Shown: piece after piece, positions 23,160 to 35,804 of the stretch
Numbering within the stretch: the first letter of the stretch is position 1
Layout: the number at the start of each line of letters is the position of its first letter
Source: Terebella lapidaria
Lineage: Eukaryota > Annelida > Polychaeta > Terebellida > Terebellidae
Direction: 5' to 3'
Length of the DNA stretch: 64,000 nt
Assembly (NCBI GenBank): GCA_949152475.1
Contig: OX424564.1
Span: 28,084,165-28,148,164, forward strand
Program-made: the position numbers and the translations under genes
The notes under the pieces: generated by a model
Told to the model about the DNA's origin: nothing
Seen by the model: only the letters and a program-made list of their open reading frames with translations
The model's database searches: none

Positions 23160-25560
23160 TTGATTCAAGTACAACATATTGTGAATTATAGTTTCTGTAT
23201 GAATGTTGTGTGCCAAAATGAATCTACAACTACATATTATATTTGTGAGCTGCCAGTGATCAATTCCTCACAAAAACTGGGAAACCATTGTTGTAAGTTG
23301 AATTTATTTAGTTGTACATGCACTGTATTCATTAATGCATACATATCATACACATAGAATTTCTTGGAATTCTATAATTTCCCATGTATGATTCCTTATA
23401 ACAAAAAAACTGGTGCCGTCAGATCAACTCCCGTGATGTGTGTAATGTATCACCTGTGCAATTGAAATTGATATGAGGGTTTAATATTCCCTTATTCTCG
23501 ACTAAACGTGCAATTCAGTCGATGTCTTGGTAGAGATTATCTTGAATGGATTTTTTCTTTGTTGAAAGTAGGCACGTGTGCGTATTAGGTGTCCTTGTCA
23601 AACTTGATGTGAACTTAGAACCCATATATAAAGCACGTATCACATCGAAGGACACAACCTTTGTCAAACAATTTGCGGAAAAGAAATGTCATATATAGTA
23701 TTACATTTTTATTTTGAAGAGTAAATGCAGTCGATGTGTCTAAGTTGGCTTCAACTGCAGTAACGGTTTATGAATATTGAACTAAGCATTGTGCTTTATT
23801 GAAGTACTACAATACTGTTGTGGCCCACACAGGAAAATGTTCAGATTTAAGGAGAGGGAATGGTATGAAACGTCAGAAGTATTCAACATAGAAAATTAGA
23901 AATGAGCACATTACATGTAGAACATTTGTGCAAAAATAGCACAGATAACAATCCACTTCACATTTTCGAGGTAACAGTATCTGAGAGATAAAAGTAAAAC
24001 CACCATCTGTCCACGTTTCTAATGTGGTGACGAATATTTATATTAAGCGATCACTAGAAATCATTTATGCTGTCGTCAGTACATTTTTATTGAGTGGTGA
24101 TTCGGTTAGATGTTGAAAGGGCAGTTCTGGTAAAAATAGACTTGGATCTTTAGGTTTGCTATTCACTGCATAAATGTCATTTTTACATGAATTGGATTTG
24201 TTTTGGATCGTACCTGAAACTCGGTCAACACTGAATTCAAGCATGTGGGATATGTTTGTCCAGACACAATGTACCATCGCGTATATTGCAATGAATAAAA
24301 AAACATGCAATTATCACTGAACACAACTATCAGGTGTATTCGTTAAAGCAACTGCCTTCGAATGTATGCAATATCTTTTTTCAAAACTAAATTTTAGTGC
24401 AACTCATCTAATACAATATAACAAAACATGTGCACATTAATTTTGACGATGACAGTCTGTCCGAGGTGTCTTTTTGTCCGTTTTACCTCACATAATATGC
24501 CAGTTTCGTAAATAAACAAATGGCGTGTATCCATCATACTCGAATGTAATCCGCCTGTTCAAAGGAGCAAAATTTCTCAGAAGGATTGGTTGTAATCATA
24601 ACATTTCATGTGAGTTAAATCCACATTTTTTAATATGAAATAAAGTTGTCAAAAAATATTGGATGTTTTCCAGAGCAGTTGCTTTAGTAATTCAGAAACT
24701 CTTCGTATCCTTATGCATAATCAGCAAAAGGAGGAAGTTCAGTGGAGATAAACTTTTTGAGAGATAATGCATGTTCTGTGGCTGAACGATATTTTCCAAA
24801 TTGACTATGTAATCCTATGTGTTTGAAAATCATTTATGTAAGTTACTATTTCAAATGCAAATTTTAACTCCCTCAAAATGGGTTGTCAAAGAATTAGTAC
24901 CCGAAAAGTATGTAGATTGTACTGTCCATCATATTTTTTTGAGAGTTTAATTTTGTGCATTGCAATAATTATGCCCAATATTGCCATACAACTGCAGTGG
25001 CATATTCGAGAATGATCCAGTATTATTCTGAAATATGTCATGTCCCCTATGAATATAGTATCAGTTAATTAACTTCTCCGAAGAACTTCTCTCCATCATT
25101 GTCATATCCAACCAGAATAGAGAATAACTATGTTGAATGTGATCTTTTCCTTCATCCATTGTGATGAAGTCATAACATTTCGGACAAACAAATGTGAATT
25201 TTATTGGTACTAGTTTTCACTAGAGAATTACCCCCATTCCCGCTTGCTGATTGCATCATCCCGCAGAAATGAGAACAGACACGTGGCATTTCAGTACAAC
25301 TGGTTATAGAAGGAGAGTGCAATAAGGGAGCACGTGGAAGAAACGGATTTTCGTAGGGTAGTAGGTGACGAGTTGCAAGTGACCACAAAAGCATAATAAG
25401 CATTTCTTGCTCGTTGCACGTAAAACTATATACAAATATTAGGATCTCTGGATATGCTTGGTTGTATCGATGCAGACATTTTTTCAAATAGTTGAATTAT
25501 GTGGTGTTTTGTTCATGAAGTGGCCCATTGATACATTCCTGATTTCAGTGTCTGTGTCCT
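23160..25560. other. No gene seen
   Basis: AT-rich. Short minus-strand frames at 24065-24310 and 25170-25487 have no motif and no splice context. I recognise no repeat shared with other parts here. Confidence 0.4.
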
Positions 25561-28500
25561 GCATTTACGGGCATTTTTTTGTTATATGATTAATCATAAA
25601 ATTCATTCTAAAATAATAAGGCTTGAGACACACTGGAATAAGCTTTTAAGATTGCGTAACGGTTAATTTCTGGTGATTTCAATAGTTCAATAACAAGTGC
25701 AATTTTATTTCATATCTCAGCCGTTTCGTAACAAACAAATTTCTATTATATCTCCTGCATACATCTATGGAGGTAACACGAATAAACGATTAACGATTTC
25801 ATTATTATAGAAATATAGTTGAAAGTTGCTGGAACAAATCTAACTTACGTTGCCTACACGAAGCATTACGAGGTACAGTTTCTTAAATACATCGCATGCA
25901 GACATCCGTGATCAATAACCTACCCTTCACTTTCAAGTATACCATCGATATTCATGTCAAATTGATGTGCAAATACGTTTATCTATCGCGATTAACTGAA
26001 AATGTCTTGTGCCCCGCTTGTCAATGAAGCGCTAGGTACAGATCAGCGGATTATTTGTATGGGTAATACCGTCAATGCTCAGCTATCCAGAGCGTTGTAC
26101 TCAAGTGTGAGATGTTGTTGTGATTTTGGTTCTATACTACTACACCCTGCAGCTAGCCGCCGAACGTTATCTGACCCAATTCTATTGTGTTGGAGTCAGG
26201 TCATGTTTATGTTAACGTTCTATTGCACCAGATATTAAGATATACGGGAACAAAATATATTTTTCCTCATCATATTTTTGGACTTGTGCATCGACTACAT
26301 GAGGATTCTAGGTCCCGAATACCCTAGAATTGTATGTATTGCTCTGAGTGCTAATTTTATAGCCCATTATTGAGAAAAGTGTCATGTAATGTTGACATTT
26401 TGCTCATTTCCACGAACATAGTTCACTATTCAATGTATTTTTGTACCTAATTTTAGTCATAAAACAATATTGCGAAATGTCATATGTAACATTGAATGCA
26501 CATATTGGAGAGTATGTGAAAACAGGGCATGAATAGGTGTAATTACACGAATGATAATTGTTTTGTTGTTGAAATGACGTTCTGCTACCGTGGTTAACGT
26601 TCTGTGGATCAAATTATAGTCAGGATTTAATATATGTGAGTGCTGTTCAGTTTCGTTCGTCCTATACAATGTACCCAACAATGAACCTAAAAGTAGAAAT
26701 GTATACCAACAAACAGACAAATCTCAACCTCATAAATTTTGCTTCCAATTGGCGAGAGTAGAAATCCATGATTACATTTCAAGCATCAACAGAACGTTTA
26801 CCCGAGCCTCAGAACGTTAACATATCACGGATTAATTGACAACACAAAATATTGGACAGATACAACCATGTATTGTATATAAACTTCAAATTGAACAATC
26901 TTTGTACATGTATGCTAATTTTCTCTCAAAAATACTAATTTTTCGTGCTCCAAATTCAGGGAATTTTACATCCATCCCGGACTTTAGTGTTACATCCTCG
27001 CAGTGCAAGACACTCTTCATCCAAACTGTTAGTCCCAGTGTAGCAATCTCAATGCACAACTTTACATAACATCCTCGGACATGGAATCGAATAGATTATA
27101 AAAGTGTACTTACTTGGAAATTGTTATTTTTCACCTGTTTACATCATGTGTCGGACTTTTGAAGACAACAGAACGTTACCATAAACATGACCTGACCCCA
27201 ACACAAAATAATTGGGTCAGCAAACGTTCGGCGGCTAGCTGCAGGGTGACTAGATAATTAGAGTGGCTGAATTCTCGATAAAGTTTGCGGTTGAGTTTAC
27301 AGTGCCAACGGATATACACGCTCTTAATGCGACTGGCAATCAATTTCTTTTGCCCAGTGTATTTTCCATGTAGATGATAAATAACATGCTATTTTGAACA
27401 TCATATTACCACCAATTGTCGAGGTCATCCCCAAAAACAGGCAAAAGGTTATTGTGTTGTGATAAGTAATATATCCATAGTCAAGAAACTGCACCCTAAA
27501 ACGCTGCCTGCTTCCTATGTAAGTTACATTTAATTGGCGGTGTATATCGTTCAGGATATGTATGATTATCAACTCGGTGTTCAATTTCCGCATTGGCCAA
27601 GTATTATAGTCATGTACAGAAACTACAGAACAATTTTCAGCGTAATCCATCACCAAACTGCAGAGTAGTATTCAGTCCAGTGTGGTTTGATATCTAACGA
27701 CGTAGAATCAATCCTCAGTATTAAGTATTCCGAGCGAAGGAAGAATGGTCCGTTATCATGGTTATCCAAACTCATAGTCCGGGGACAAAAAGTCATATCA
27801 GGCATTCGAAGTGAGAGAAAACAAAAATGACAGTGAAACTCACGAACCCCCTGAAATGGCCATTACAAGAATCACTTGTAATTGAAAGTTCAATCATTCC
27901 CCGTGTACTGTAAGATTAATTGCCTTTCCAAGAAACATCAATACAATATTTCAAAAATGATTCTCATCTCATATAGAGCGATGATTTGCAATTTGTTCTG
28001 CATTGGTTGTGTAAATGAATATTGGCCTAGACTGCAAAAACGATTGAAACTTGTCTCGAAATGAATGCATATTTATGTTTAAGTTATTGAAGTACGCTAG
28101 CATGTGGTGGATTCAAAGGTCAACTCAAATATAATTATATTGTGATCGTTTGTGTTTCCTGGTTGTGTACCAGACGTCTTTTTCTATTCAATGCTGACAC
28201 ATGAACCTTTCCACATGTTGTTTGCCTACGTGCAAGCGTACAGTGTTCACTATGTGTTCCAAGAATTGAATGGAAACCAAATAAGAATAGCTCAATGAAG
28301 CCTGGAATCCGATCAGGCGTCCCATGACAATTATTGTGTATGTTTTTTTCGTCGTTCTTTGAAGAGTACAATGTCACGCCTAGGGTCTGTGGATGCTGAT
28401 TGATTTGTGCTATTGATATATCACGCTGTTTGTAAACCCATCAAACAGGGGCAATCGCCAAAGGCTGAGTGTAAATCGTGAATATCGACTACATGAGCCA

Positions 28501-29100
28501 CCAAGGTGAAAAACTTCGCCTCAAACACTAACATGAAAACAGAAAACAATACGAGATTATTAGTAACTCGAGGTCACCTTCAACGTGTCCCTTATTCCAC
28601 GAATGATTTTACTGATAAACACCCGCTTGCAATTCTGTGCAGGAAATACTCTCTTTGAACTTACTAGTAAAGAAGAGGAGACGACAGTGCAAAAAACGAC
28701 AAATTTATTACCTCAAGGCGTCCGCCAGCATGTCACATACATGCAAGCATGGTTGTTTACATGATTTGAATTTGTTTCAGTACCAAAGGGCGTTAAAATG
28801 TAAAATGTATGTAGTAGTAATATTTAAACTTGTTTCAGTACCGAATGGTGTTAAAATACAAGTAGTAGCAAAGATATAAAAATGCTGCCATGTATCCTAT
28901 TTTATTTTATTTGCTTATGTGACTTTTTATCTTTCTCCTTTTGGAGGTCAAACAATAAATAATAAAAAATAAACCTGGTGGACCACTTTCTTGACTTACA
29001 ACAAATATAGATAAATGACAAACTCAAGCGTCACACAATCCTTTGTAACTAATCACAACATCGATCAAATCCTTTTATGGAGACATCAAATAGCAAAATG
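25560..29100. repeat. Multi-kilobase duplicated block, copy 1
   Basis: It aligns collinearly and directly with about 35800-37940 and partly with 31320-32130. Landmarks are GGCTTGAGACACACTGG, GCTGGAACAAATCTAACTTA, CAATAACCTACCCTTCACTT, CTGAATTCTCGATNAAGTTT, GGCTTGGCCTAGACTGCAAA-like, AAAACCCATCAAACAGGGGC-like and TTACCTCAAGGC. Copy 1 contains a 1.1-kb transposon absent from the 36.2-kb copy. I see no conserved open frame, so it looks like non-coding duplicated sequence or an old repeat. Confidence 0.6.
26143..27248. mobile_element. 1.1-kb transposon with ~82-bp inverted ends and an empty site
   Basis: The left end is CACCCTGCAGCTAGCCGCCG and the right end is its exact reverse complement. Pairing extends about 82 bp with a few mismatches, through TGACCCAATT and CAGGTCATGTTTATG to GTAACGTTCT. 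The duplicated block at 36235 lacks it: CTATACTACT continues directly into TTAGAGTGAC, which is the empty site. Flanking ACTA or CTA suggests a 3-4-bp target duplication. CAC ends with 3-4-bp duplications fit the CMC (CACTA/Mirage/Chapaev) group, weakly. An AACGTTCT motif recurs inside in both orientations. No transposase frame is present, so it is non-autonomous. Confidence 0.8.
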
Positions 29101-29167
29101 ACACTCAGGATGGAAGACTACAATAGTCGTGAATTACGTAACTCAACACACATTCTGCTGTTAAGTA

Positions 29168-29560
29168 CACTAAGCACCAAAAGTTTAGGTTTAAAATGTG
29201 AGAGACATCTGGACTCTTAAGTGGTCGGTGTGAAAAGCCCGAGGTTGACACATATATTACTAATAAATGAGCCCTAGAATTACACACATTTATTCCAACT
29301 ATAACATGTCTATCGTCCACGGGCTTCTCACAATGCCTAGACTCTGCAGAATATGCACCTGAGGGGATCCAGACAAGTACCATGGTATTTCTTGTTCAGT
29401 TTTCACGCACACTTGTCTTAAAGGCTGCCAATGTCTCTGTAGGCCTCTGTGAAGCAGCTGACCGAGGCATCAGATATAATTTAGAAGAGGTTCTGAACAT
29501 TGAGCTGACCACTTCTGAGATGTCGCTTACATGTTGAACCTAAACTTTCGGTGCTTAGTG
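29168..29560. mobile_element. TA-flanked MITE with long inverted ends
   Basis: Ends CACTAAGCACCAAAAGTTTA and the reverse complement of AACTTTCGGTGCTTAGTG pair over 40 bp or more (continuing AGGTT..CATGT..GACATC). TA lies on each side. The equivalent sites near 32165 and 37970 read straight through (AAGTTTC(C/T)AAATAT), so they are empty sites. A TA duplication and 393-bp length suit a Tc1/mariner-type non-autonomous element. It has no coding capacity. Confidence 0.78.
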
Positions 29561-29561
29561 T

Positions 29562-30200
29562 ATCTAAATATATCACAAAGCACACACGATGGTGCAATTC
29601 AGTTCGTGGCATTTAACACACTCGTTAACGCACATTATTTGCAGTACTGTCTCGCATGAATTCGTCCCTGATACGGGGCGCATTCAGGTGCTTGATATTG
29701 ATCTCATGTTTTAAATAGACACATGGCAGTCATACGTTTGATTGTTTGGAACTAATCCATTTATATGATATTATCATTTTTTATCGCTACATACCAGGAA
29801 CAGCACGGTAAATCAACACTGGAGGATGACAATGATTGCATGGCGTAATGTTGAGTTGGTGCATCCAACTCGAGACACAGAGACCTCTTTCAAGACAAAG
29901 TTTCACGATTGTTGGTGGCCCTCAAATTATTTTAAAATATAAACTACATATAGCATGCTGTTGAATTGAGAAAAAAACGTTTTAATCGGAACATTTATCC
30001 TTATAGCTGTAATACATATAATTCATTCAGTTGCTAAGATCTAGAGACTATATCCCGGTATTGCACATACTTCTTTTCTTCACATTCCTGTTTCATTACA
30101 TGATATGTTATGTATGTAAGTATGTATGTAGCCCGATATAATGTATATCATATTTACATCGTCTTCAGACCCATTGTACCATACTAAAGTAAGGAATATT
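29562..30200. other. Continuation of duplicated block, no gene
   Basis: The part to about 29900 aligns with 32180-32530 and 37970-38260 (ATATATCACNAAG, AATTCGTCCCTGATACG, CAAATCAACACTGGAGGATG-like). The rest is AT-rich with no frame. Confidence 0.45.
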
Positions 30201-30650
30201 ATTGTAACAAATGTTGAGTATTTGAAATGCAGTTCCAATTTCAAGATATATTGATTATTCTGATTCCCTACAACTGCTTCAGTGTTCTATGAAACACATA
30301 TTGAGAAAAAGAACAAAAGGATATAGTAATGAATATGAGTGAAATACCATTGACTTCCAATATTATTCATCATGGTGCTAAGAAGCATATTGTGAAGGAC
30401 AGAAAACTCGGTTTGCTCTCAGGAAATAAGTAATCTGATGCCTTACTAGCATCGGGGTTTACACAAATAAAATTGTTCACGACAGTTGAACAATGAGGAT
30501 AAAATGAAGATGATTCCAAACCTCAAGTCAAAATATCGGATGAGTGATGGGTCAATTGGTTCTTCAATCGAACGAAAGCCATCTGGACACATAACCATAA
30601 GCCGATTCACAAACGAATCCCAGTGTCTCTTTTTAACCTCTTAAATGCCA
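30200..30650 (+). pseudogene. Decayed module copy with 'GSIGSS' frame
   Basis: It aligns directly with 38360-38860 and by its modules with 10.9-11.1 and 12.3-12.9 kb. A plus-strand frame at 30515-30640 reads NLKSKYRMSDGSIGSSIERK and ISRFTNES. This matches the frames at 38.7 and 16.7 kb. It is flanked by non-coding sequence and no exon borders are clear. Confidence 0.4.
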
Positions 30651-31129
30651 TACCTTAGAAATTGTACCGCGCCGGGCAATTTTAAAGAAAAATTGCAAAA
30701 CATATTATCAAAATAATAATCTTCAAAGAAAGACCCACTGTTGATTGGAATGAATTAAATATGAAAAGGCATCTAACCCTACGCAAGCAACATAAGAGCC
30801 ATGGTGTGTTCTGGTTACCACAGCAACAACCTCACAGCAACCACTGATTCTGAAATATATTACACAATCTTAAAATAGTATGCACGAAAGCATGCAATAT
30901 TTTCACAGAATGTCAATATTCCCATTTCCTTGAGTATGAATATGATAAATGCAACTCAGTTTCTTTCAACAAACGGTTTATTGATGCTAAATGCGATACC
31001 TAACTTGTACAAATGACAGTGAAATCACTAGAGAATAATTTTGCGCACAATGCTTTCAAACATACATCTGTTATACGACAACACCACGGTTGTCAGATGA
31101 CAGCCCAAAATATATAATTAGTATCGAAT

Positions 31130-32570
31130 ATCGTTGTTCTCAATGTTTTATAATTTTAGGGGCATTCATAAACCATGTTTATGTTGTATTTTTTATCCAA
31201 TCAGGTGCCATATGCACGTACGCTTCCAATTGAAAAAATCTCTGTGCTGCGACATTCAGCTGTTGCGTATTGTGAAAATTGTGTGCTCTAGCTCTAATGT
31301 TGCGTTCCGCAGTTAGGCGTATTTTCTTGTTATATGATTAACCATAAAAGAAATACTAGAAAAACTATAAGGCTTGAGACACACTGGATTGAGCTTTAGT
31401 TGGTATTCAATCCAATGTGGATTGATATGTAAAAAATTCACGTGTAATTGCAAGTTCAATCACTACCCATGTATTTTGATATTAATTTCCTTTCCGATAA
31501 ACATCAATATAGTATTTCAAAAATAATTCCCAACGCACGTATGTATCGATGTTTGCAATTTGTTCTGCATTGCTTGTGCATGTTGTGTAAACAAATATAA
31601 GCCTAGACTGAGAAAACAATCAAATCTAGACTCAAAATGAATGCATATTTTGGAATAGGTGACGTTAAATTTAATGAAGTACGCTAGCACGTAGTGGAAT
31701 AAAAGGTCAGCTCAAATATAGTTATATTGTGTTGTATTTATATTGTGATTTTGCTGATAAACACCCACTTTTTATTCTGTGTATTCGACAGGTGCAGGAA
31801 TATTCTCTTTGAACTTCCAAGTAAGGAAGAAGAAACGACAGTGCGAAGAGGACAATTTTATTACCTCAAGGCGTTCGCCAGCATGTCTAAAGTCATACAT
31901 GCAATTGTGGTTGTTTATATGATTTGAATTTGTTTCAGTACCGAATGTTGTTAAAATAGAAGTAGTAGCAAAGATGTAGACTTGGTGGACCACTAGTCTT
32001 TCTTGACTTGCGCTAAATATAGATAGTTGACAAACTCAAGTGTCACACAATCCTTTGTGGCGAGTCAAGGCGTCGTTCTAATCCCTTTATGGACACATCA
32101 AATAGCAAAATAACACTCAGGATGGAAGACTACAATAACAGTGAATTAGGTAACTCAACACACGTTCCGCTGCTGAGTTTCCAAATATATCACGAAGCAC
32201 ACATGATGGTGCAATTCAGTTCGTGGCATTAAACACACTCGTTAATGCACATTTTTTGCAGTACTGTCTCGCATGAATTCGTCCCTGATACGAGGCACAT
32301 TAGGTGTTTGATATTGATCTCATGTTTTGAATGGACACATGGCAATCACACGTTTGATTGTTTTTCGGGGACTGATCCATTTATATGACATTCTCATTTT
32401 TATCACTACACACCACGAACAACACGGTAAATCAACACTGGAGGATGACAATGATTGAATTGCGTAGTGTTGAGTTTGTGCATCCAACTTGAGACACTGT
32501 AGAGACAAAATTTCACGATGGTTGATGATCTTCAAATTTTTTGGAATATAAACTACATGTACGAAGCTGT
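31130..32570. repeat. Multi-kilobase duplicated block, copy 3 (partial)
   Basis: 31190-31310 aligns with 35805-35912 (CATATGCACGTACG, CTGTGCTG, GACATTCAGCTGTTG). 31320-32560 aligns with parts of 25.57-29.9 kb and 37.6-38.3 kb. No frame is conserved. The 66-73-codon frames here come from non-coding repeat sequence. Confidence 0.6.
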
Positions 32571-32693
32571 TGGTCAAAAAAACAATCGTATCTCTAACCT
32601 GAATATATATGCATATCTATGACATACCTACAAGGCGATGATTGTATGAACAGGTAACGACACGCTTGAACAGGGCCTGACTACCTGCAGAGG

Positions 32694-33324
32694 TCACTCA
32701 AAAGATGTGTCACAGTAAGGACACTGCAAGCCATCGGGGGTAGATGCGAACGGGAAAGCTACCATCTTGGTGATGGCCACGGGATAGAGTTCCATTGTGC
32801 CAAAGGCACCCAGCGTAGACTGGAGCCTAGCCCTGACCACTGACCACCTCGGTCGCAATTGGTCGGCTAGCCGGATCCTGCATCCACTGTCAGGCTTATA
32901 CCGGGATGTGCTGCTCAGCTTCGCGGCAGACGGCCAGCCATACCAGACGTGGATGATGTCGGGATCAGTGAGTGATTGGGGTGCTCGGCTGGGGACGGTC
33001 GCCGTTGGCCTCCTGTGCAGACTCGGTCTTGACGGAGAAGGTATCTTGTGAACTTCAGGAAGGGTTATCGGAATACTGTCGGTGTTTTGACTCAAAGAAA
33101 TACTGGAGACCGGCCATACAAATTGAGGCCTCCTCAGGGTCGTGCACATTGATGGGTATGTTTTTACCTGTGGGGGACGAGTCAGGGAAGCCTGGGGTTG
33201 GCATCATCTGGCTCACCTCAGCCCCTGGGGTCGGGTCCACATCTATAGCGGTGCTCCAGTCTACGGTCGGAGCGTTGCTCAACTCAGGGGATTCTGTTTT
33301 TTCCACGGTTGTCATCGTTGACAT
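32694..33324 (-). pseudogene. GC-rich ORF pair, probable mobile-element protein remnant
   Basis: Two overlapping minus-strand frames appear to be one protein broken by a frameshift near 33055-33149. The first begins at ATG 33324 (MSTMTTVEKTESPELSNAPT), is acidic and Pro/Ser-rich, and ends after FFESKHRQYSDN. The second (to 32694) is Ser/Pro/Arg-rich, with HRRPTATVPSRAPQSLTDPD and an end LQCPYCDTSFE, half of a zinc-finger-like Cys pair, then a stop. G+C is clearly above the flanks, a sign of a recent arrival or coding selection. A Pro/Ser-rich part before a CxxC finger suits a non-LTR element's N-terminal region, but no RT follows. Alternatively it is a lone exon. Confidence 0.4.
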
Positions 33325-33599
33325 TAAACAGTTGGAACTGGTTGTTTGAAAAACTTTCTAGTGTGGGCAATTTATTGGGCGCGCCCACGGGTCATACTCA
33401 CGCCCAGACCATCCCCTTGGGCTCAGCCTACTACTTCATAACAGGGGTCAGTGTGACAAAGGCTCTGAGTCGGGAAGTGTCAAGCAGATAAATTTAATTT
33501 AAAACGGTGCTCACGGGGATATGCTTAGAATGGATATATTGTATCAAATAATGTCAATTTATTCGGGGCATTTCTTTCAGGAAAAATCAGTGTCGGATA

Positions 33600-34690
33600 A
33601 ACTAAATAATGAATGGATTAAAGGAGCACCCCTATAAATGTGTAATAATAAAATATGAATAAAATTTTAGTGACACAACACATGCTTTCAACGTGTTAAA
33701 ATTGTTGACACTCAGTGAATGAGAGTTTGATGCTAAGATCATTCTGCACACTTCAACATGACTAAGTTCATGCAGATTAGCTCCACAAAACATTACATTA
33801 CATCCTGCGTCGGGCAATGGCTTATGAATCCATGAAAGAAAAAACTTGTGAATCAAAAATGGATTTGCCGAATAATAAAAAATAGCCTGACCGATGTGTT
33901 ACATCATGATGTCCACTTTTCACAGTAAAGCACAATTTCATTTGGTAAGGATATTCGATAGATGCACCTTTGAAGCCCGCTTGTCCTCACGTACTGAAGA
34001 CCCAGGCGAAAGTGCTCTGAAATGCATAGCTCTGTCGAAATATATTGAAGTATCATTGTTACTTTTTCTGTGCTTACTTTTCCATAATGCGTTTTTTTTT
34101 GGGGGGGGGGGGGTTCGACATAATCTAGGTGCAGCAACACAGCAATCAAACAACGTCTCTGTTTTTCTGTTTTGACTTTTGTTTCTAGTTTCAAAAACTA
34201 GTATTACTCAATGACATGTTCATCAATGAAGATCTTCAAAGCATAAGATAGATAACAACACTGTGACAAACAATACAAAACAGTAGAACACAAGATTGTT
34301 CTATAAGACTGTTCTACATCTTGAAACGTCATCTTTGAGAGAAAATAACAGCCTCATAGTCATCTATATAGAATACACTGGTGATTTTAGGTACGAGTGC
34401 GTAGGTGAAACGTAGCCTCGGATGGCCACAGAAAGGTCGAATTATCCTCAAGAGCAAAACAACACCTGGTGTTAGTATACCTCCCCACGGGGATATCATA
34501 ATAGACAGTGTTATAGACTAAAAAGATGTGGCGGGGACAATGATGCTTTGGCGATGCTTGAGCAGGTGTAATTAGGCACCAACATGACATTCAAACACTT
34601 ACGGATATAGAGCTGAACAGGCACGTGCGGATACGGTGTGATTTAAGGGACAAACAAATATGCTCAATGTGTCTATTTTTCTTCAAAATC
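33600..34690 (+). repeat. Direct-repeat block, second copy of 20440-21240
   Basis: Same landmark order as 20.44-21.24 kb, with a T9G13 homopolymer (34092-34113) where the first copy has a shorter TTTTGGGGGTG run. It ends at the same acceptor-like ATCACAG. The frames through the G run are not conserved in the other copy. Confidence 0.65.
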
Positions 34691-34734
34691 ACAGGGAACA
34701 AGTCGGCATGAAAGGAATCGTGTTGGTAATGGCA

Positions 34735-35100
34735 GAATATTCAGCATATCTTATTTCCTATATGTCCACAATTGCTTCCTAAAGCTGTAGAGTCGATAAT
34801 ATGCGAGATATAAGCCATTTTGTGCTCTGACCTTGAAACTGAGGTCAGAGGTCAAATTCAAGATCACGAAAATATTCAGCATACAGTAGTCCCTGTAAGA
34901 TAAGACCCCTCCGAAATAAGACTTCCCTGTCTGTAAAGACTTTTTTGCATTCCCCAAAGATCAACTTATCATGTAAATGAACCTGTGAACTTCCTGTGAG
35001 ATAAGACCTCATTTTTCCTTCAAGAGGTGAAGTCTTATCTTACAGGGACCACTGTATATCATTTCCTATATGTCCACAATTGATCCCTAGTCTCTATTCT
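34735..35100. repeat. Inverted unit of the TGACCT repeat, split by a MITE
   Basis: TTTCCTATATGTCCACAATTG occurs on both sides (about 34756 and 35063). The left copy continues into GCCATTTTGTGCTCTGACCT and AAATTCAAGATCACGAAAAT, which is the reverse complement of the unit at 19.33-19.6 kb. A TA-flanked MITE separates the two. Confidence 0.6.
34884..35054. mobile_element. 171-bp MITE, pogo/Tc1-mariner-like
   Basis: Termini are CAGTAGTCCCTGTAAGATAA and the reverse complement of TTATCTTACAGGGACCACTG, 23-bp ends with one mismatch, with TA on both sides (34882-83 and 35055-56). Extra internal copies of ATAAGACxxC occur in both orientations. CAGT ends, TA duplication and small size fit a pogo/Tigger-type MITE. 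It encodes nothing. Confidence 0.85.
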
Positions 35101-35160
35101 CAATTTTAAGTGAGATATTAGGCATAATGTGTCCCATTATGAAGCATTGGAGAATTTAAC

Positions 35161-35575
35161 ATGGGAAAGTCCCATTTGGGCCGAGTTTGGGCTAAAATGG
35201 CCCACTTCGAGCGATCCAAGCGCAACGAAATTCGTAGACATCATAGGAGTATATATGAGGAGTCTTATGTATCAAAAAGAAAAAAAGTTACTGAACAGAT
35301 TTTGAGAAAATGGCCGCCAAAGTCCAAAATCAGGCATTTTTCGTCGAAAACGGCTGCCATTTTGGAAAAAATGGGAAAAATGAAAAAACTAAAAAATACC
35401 TCCTTCTTGAATTCTTTTTAAGTATTCTTGTGCAAAATTTCAGAAAAATTCGCCTGTAAACAAAAAAGATAAAAATGTGGACGACGACGACGACGACGAC
35501 GGACAACGACGGACGACGGACGCAACGCCATGCCAATAGGTTATTGGACCATAGGTCCGGTAACCTAAAAAATGA
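35161..35575 (+). mobile_element. Retroposon 3' piece with GACGAC tail and hairpin
   Basis: The piece reads plus-strand: an ATG-open 86-codon frame rich in Lys/Arg (35161-35421), then (GAC)n/GGACGACGGACG (about 35480-35522), then a hairpin AGGTTATTGGACC-ATA-GGTCCGGTAACCT (35538-35566), ending in AAAAAA. A GACGAC run followed by a GGCC/GGACC hairpin and an A-rich end is familiar from abundant mollusc retroposons (recognition from memory, not a search). The frame is probably not coding, since it contains AAAATGGCCGCC-type repeat words shared with 39.9-40.3 kb. It interrupts the duplicated block at a GAGACACACTGG landmark. Confidence 0.5.
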
Positions 35576-35804
35576 GGATTGAGACACACTGGAATAAGCT
35601 TTAAATTCCTACAAGTTACCATACACAAACAACTATAAATACACAGCACAATCCAGAAATTGAAGGGGTACTCAGAGAGCGCAATTATATTCACCTGTAC
35701 CAACGAGAAAACATCCACAAAGTAGGAGCCTTGAAAAGTCCCTCAACTGAAAGGCCCTAAACTAAGTGTTTCGGCAAACTTGGGGCCAATTTAGATAGGA
35801 AATT

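Noticed and set aside
29105..29383. 92-codon minus-strand ORF
   Set aside because: It crosses the border of the TA-flanked MITE and is absent from the two empty-site copies.
32797..33349. Plus-strand frames of 84 and 125 codons in the GC-rich patch
   Set aside because: They overlap the minus-strand pair, whose start context and composition are more protein-like. They are probably shadows.
35161..35421. Lys-rich 86-codon frame as a small basic protein
   Set aside because: It is made of repeat words shared with 39.9-40.3 kb and lies in a retroposon 3' piece.
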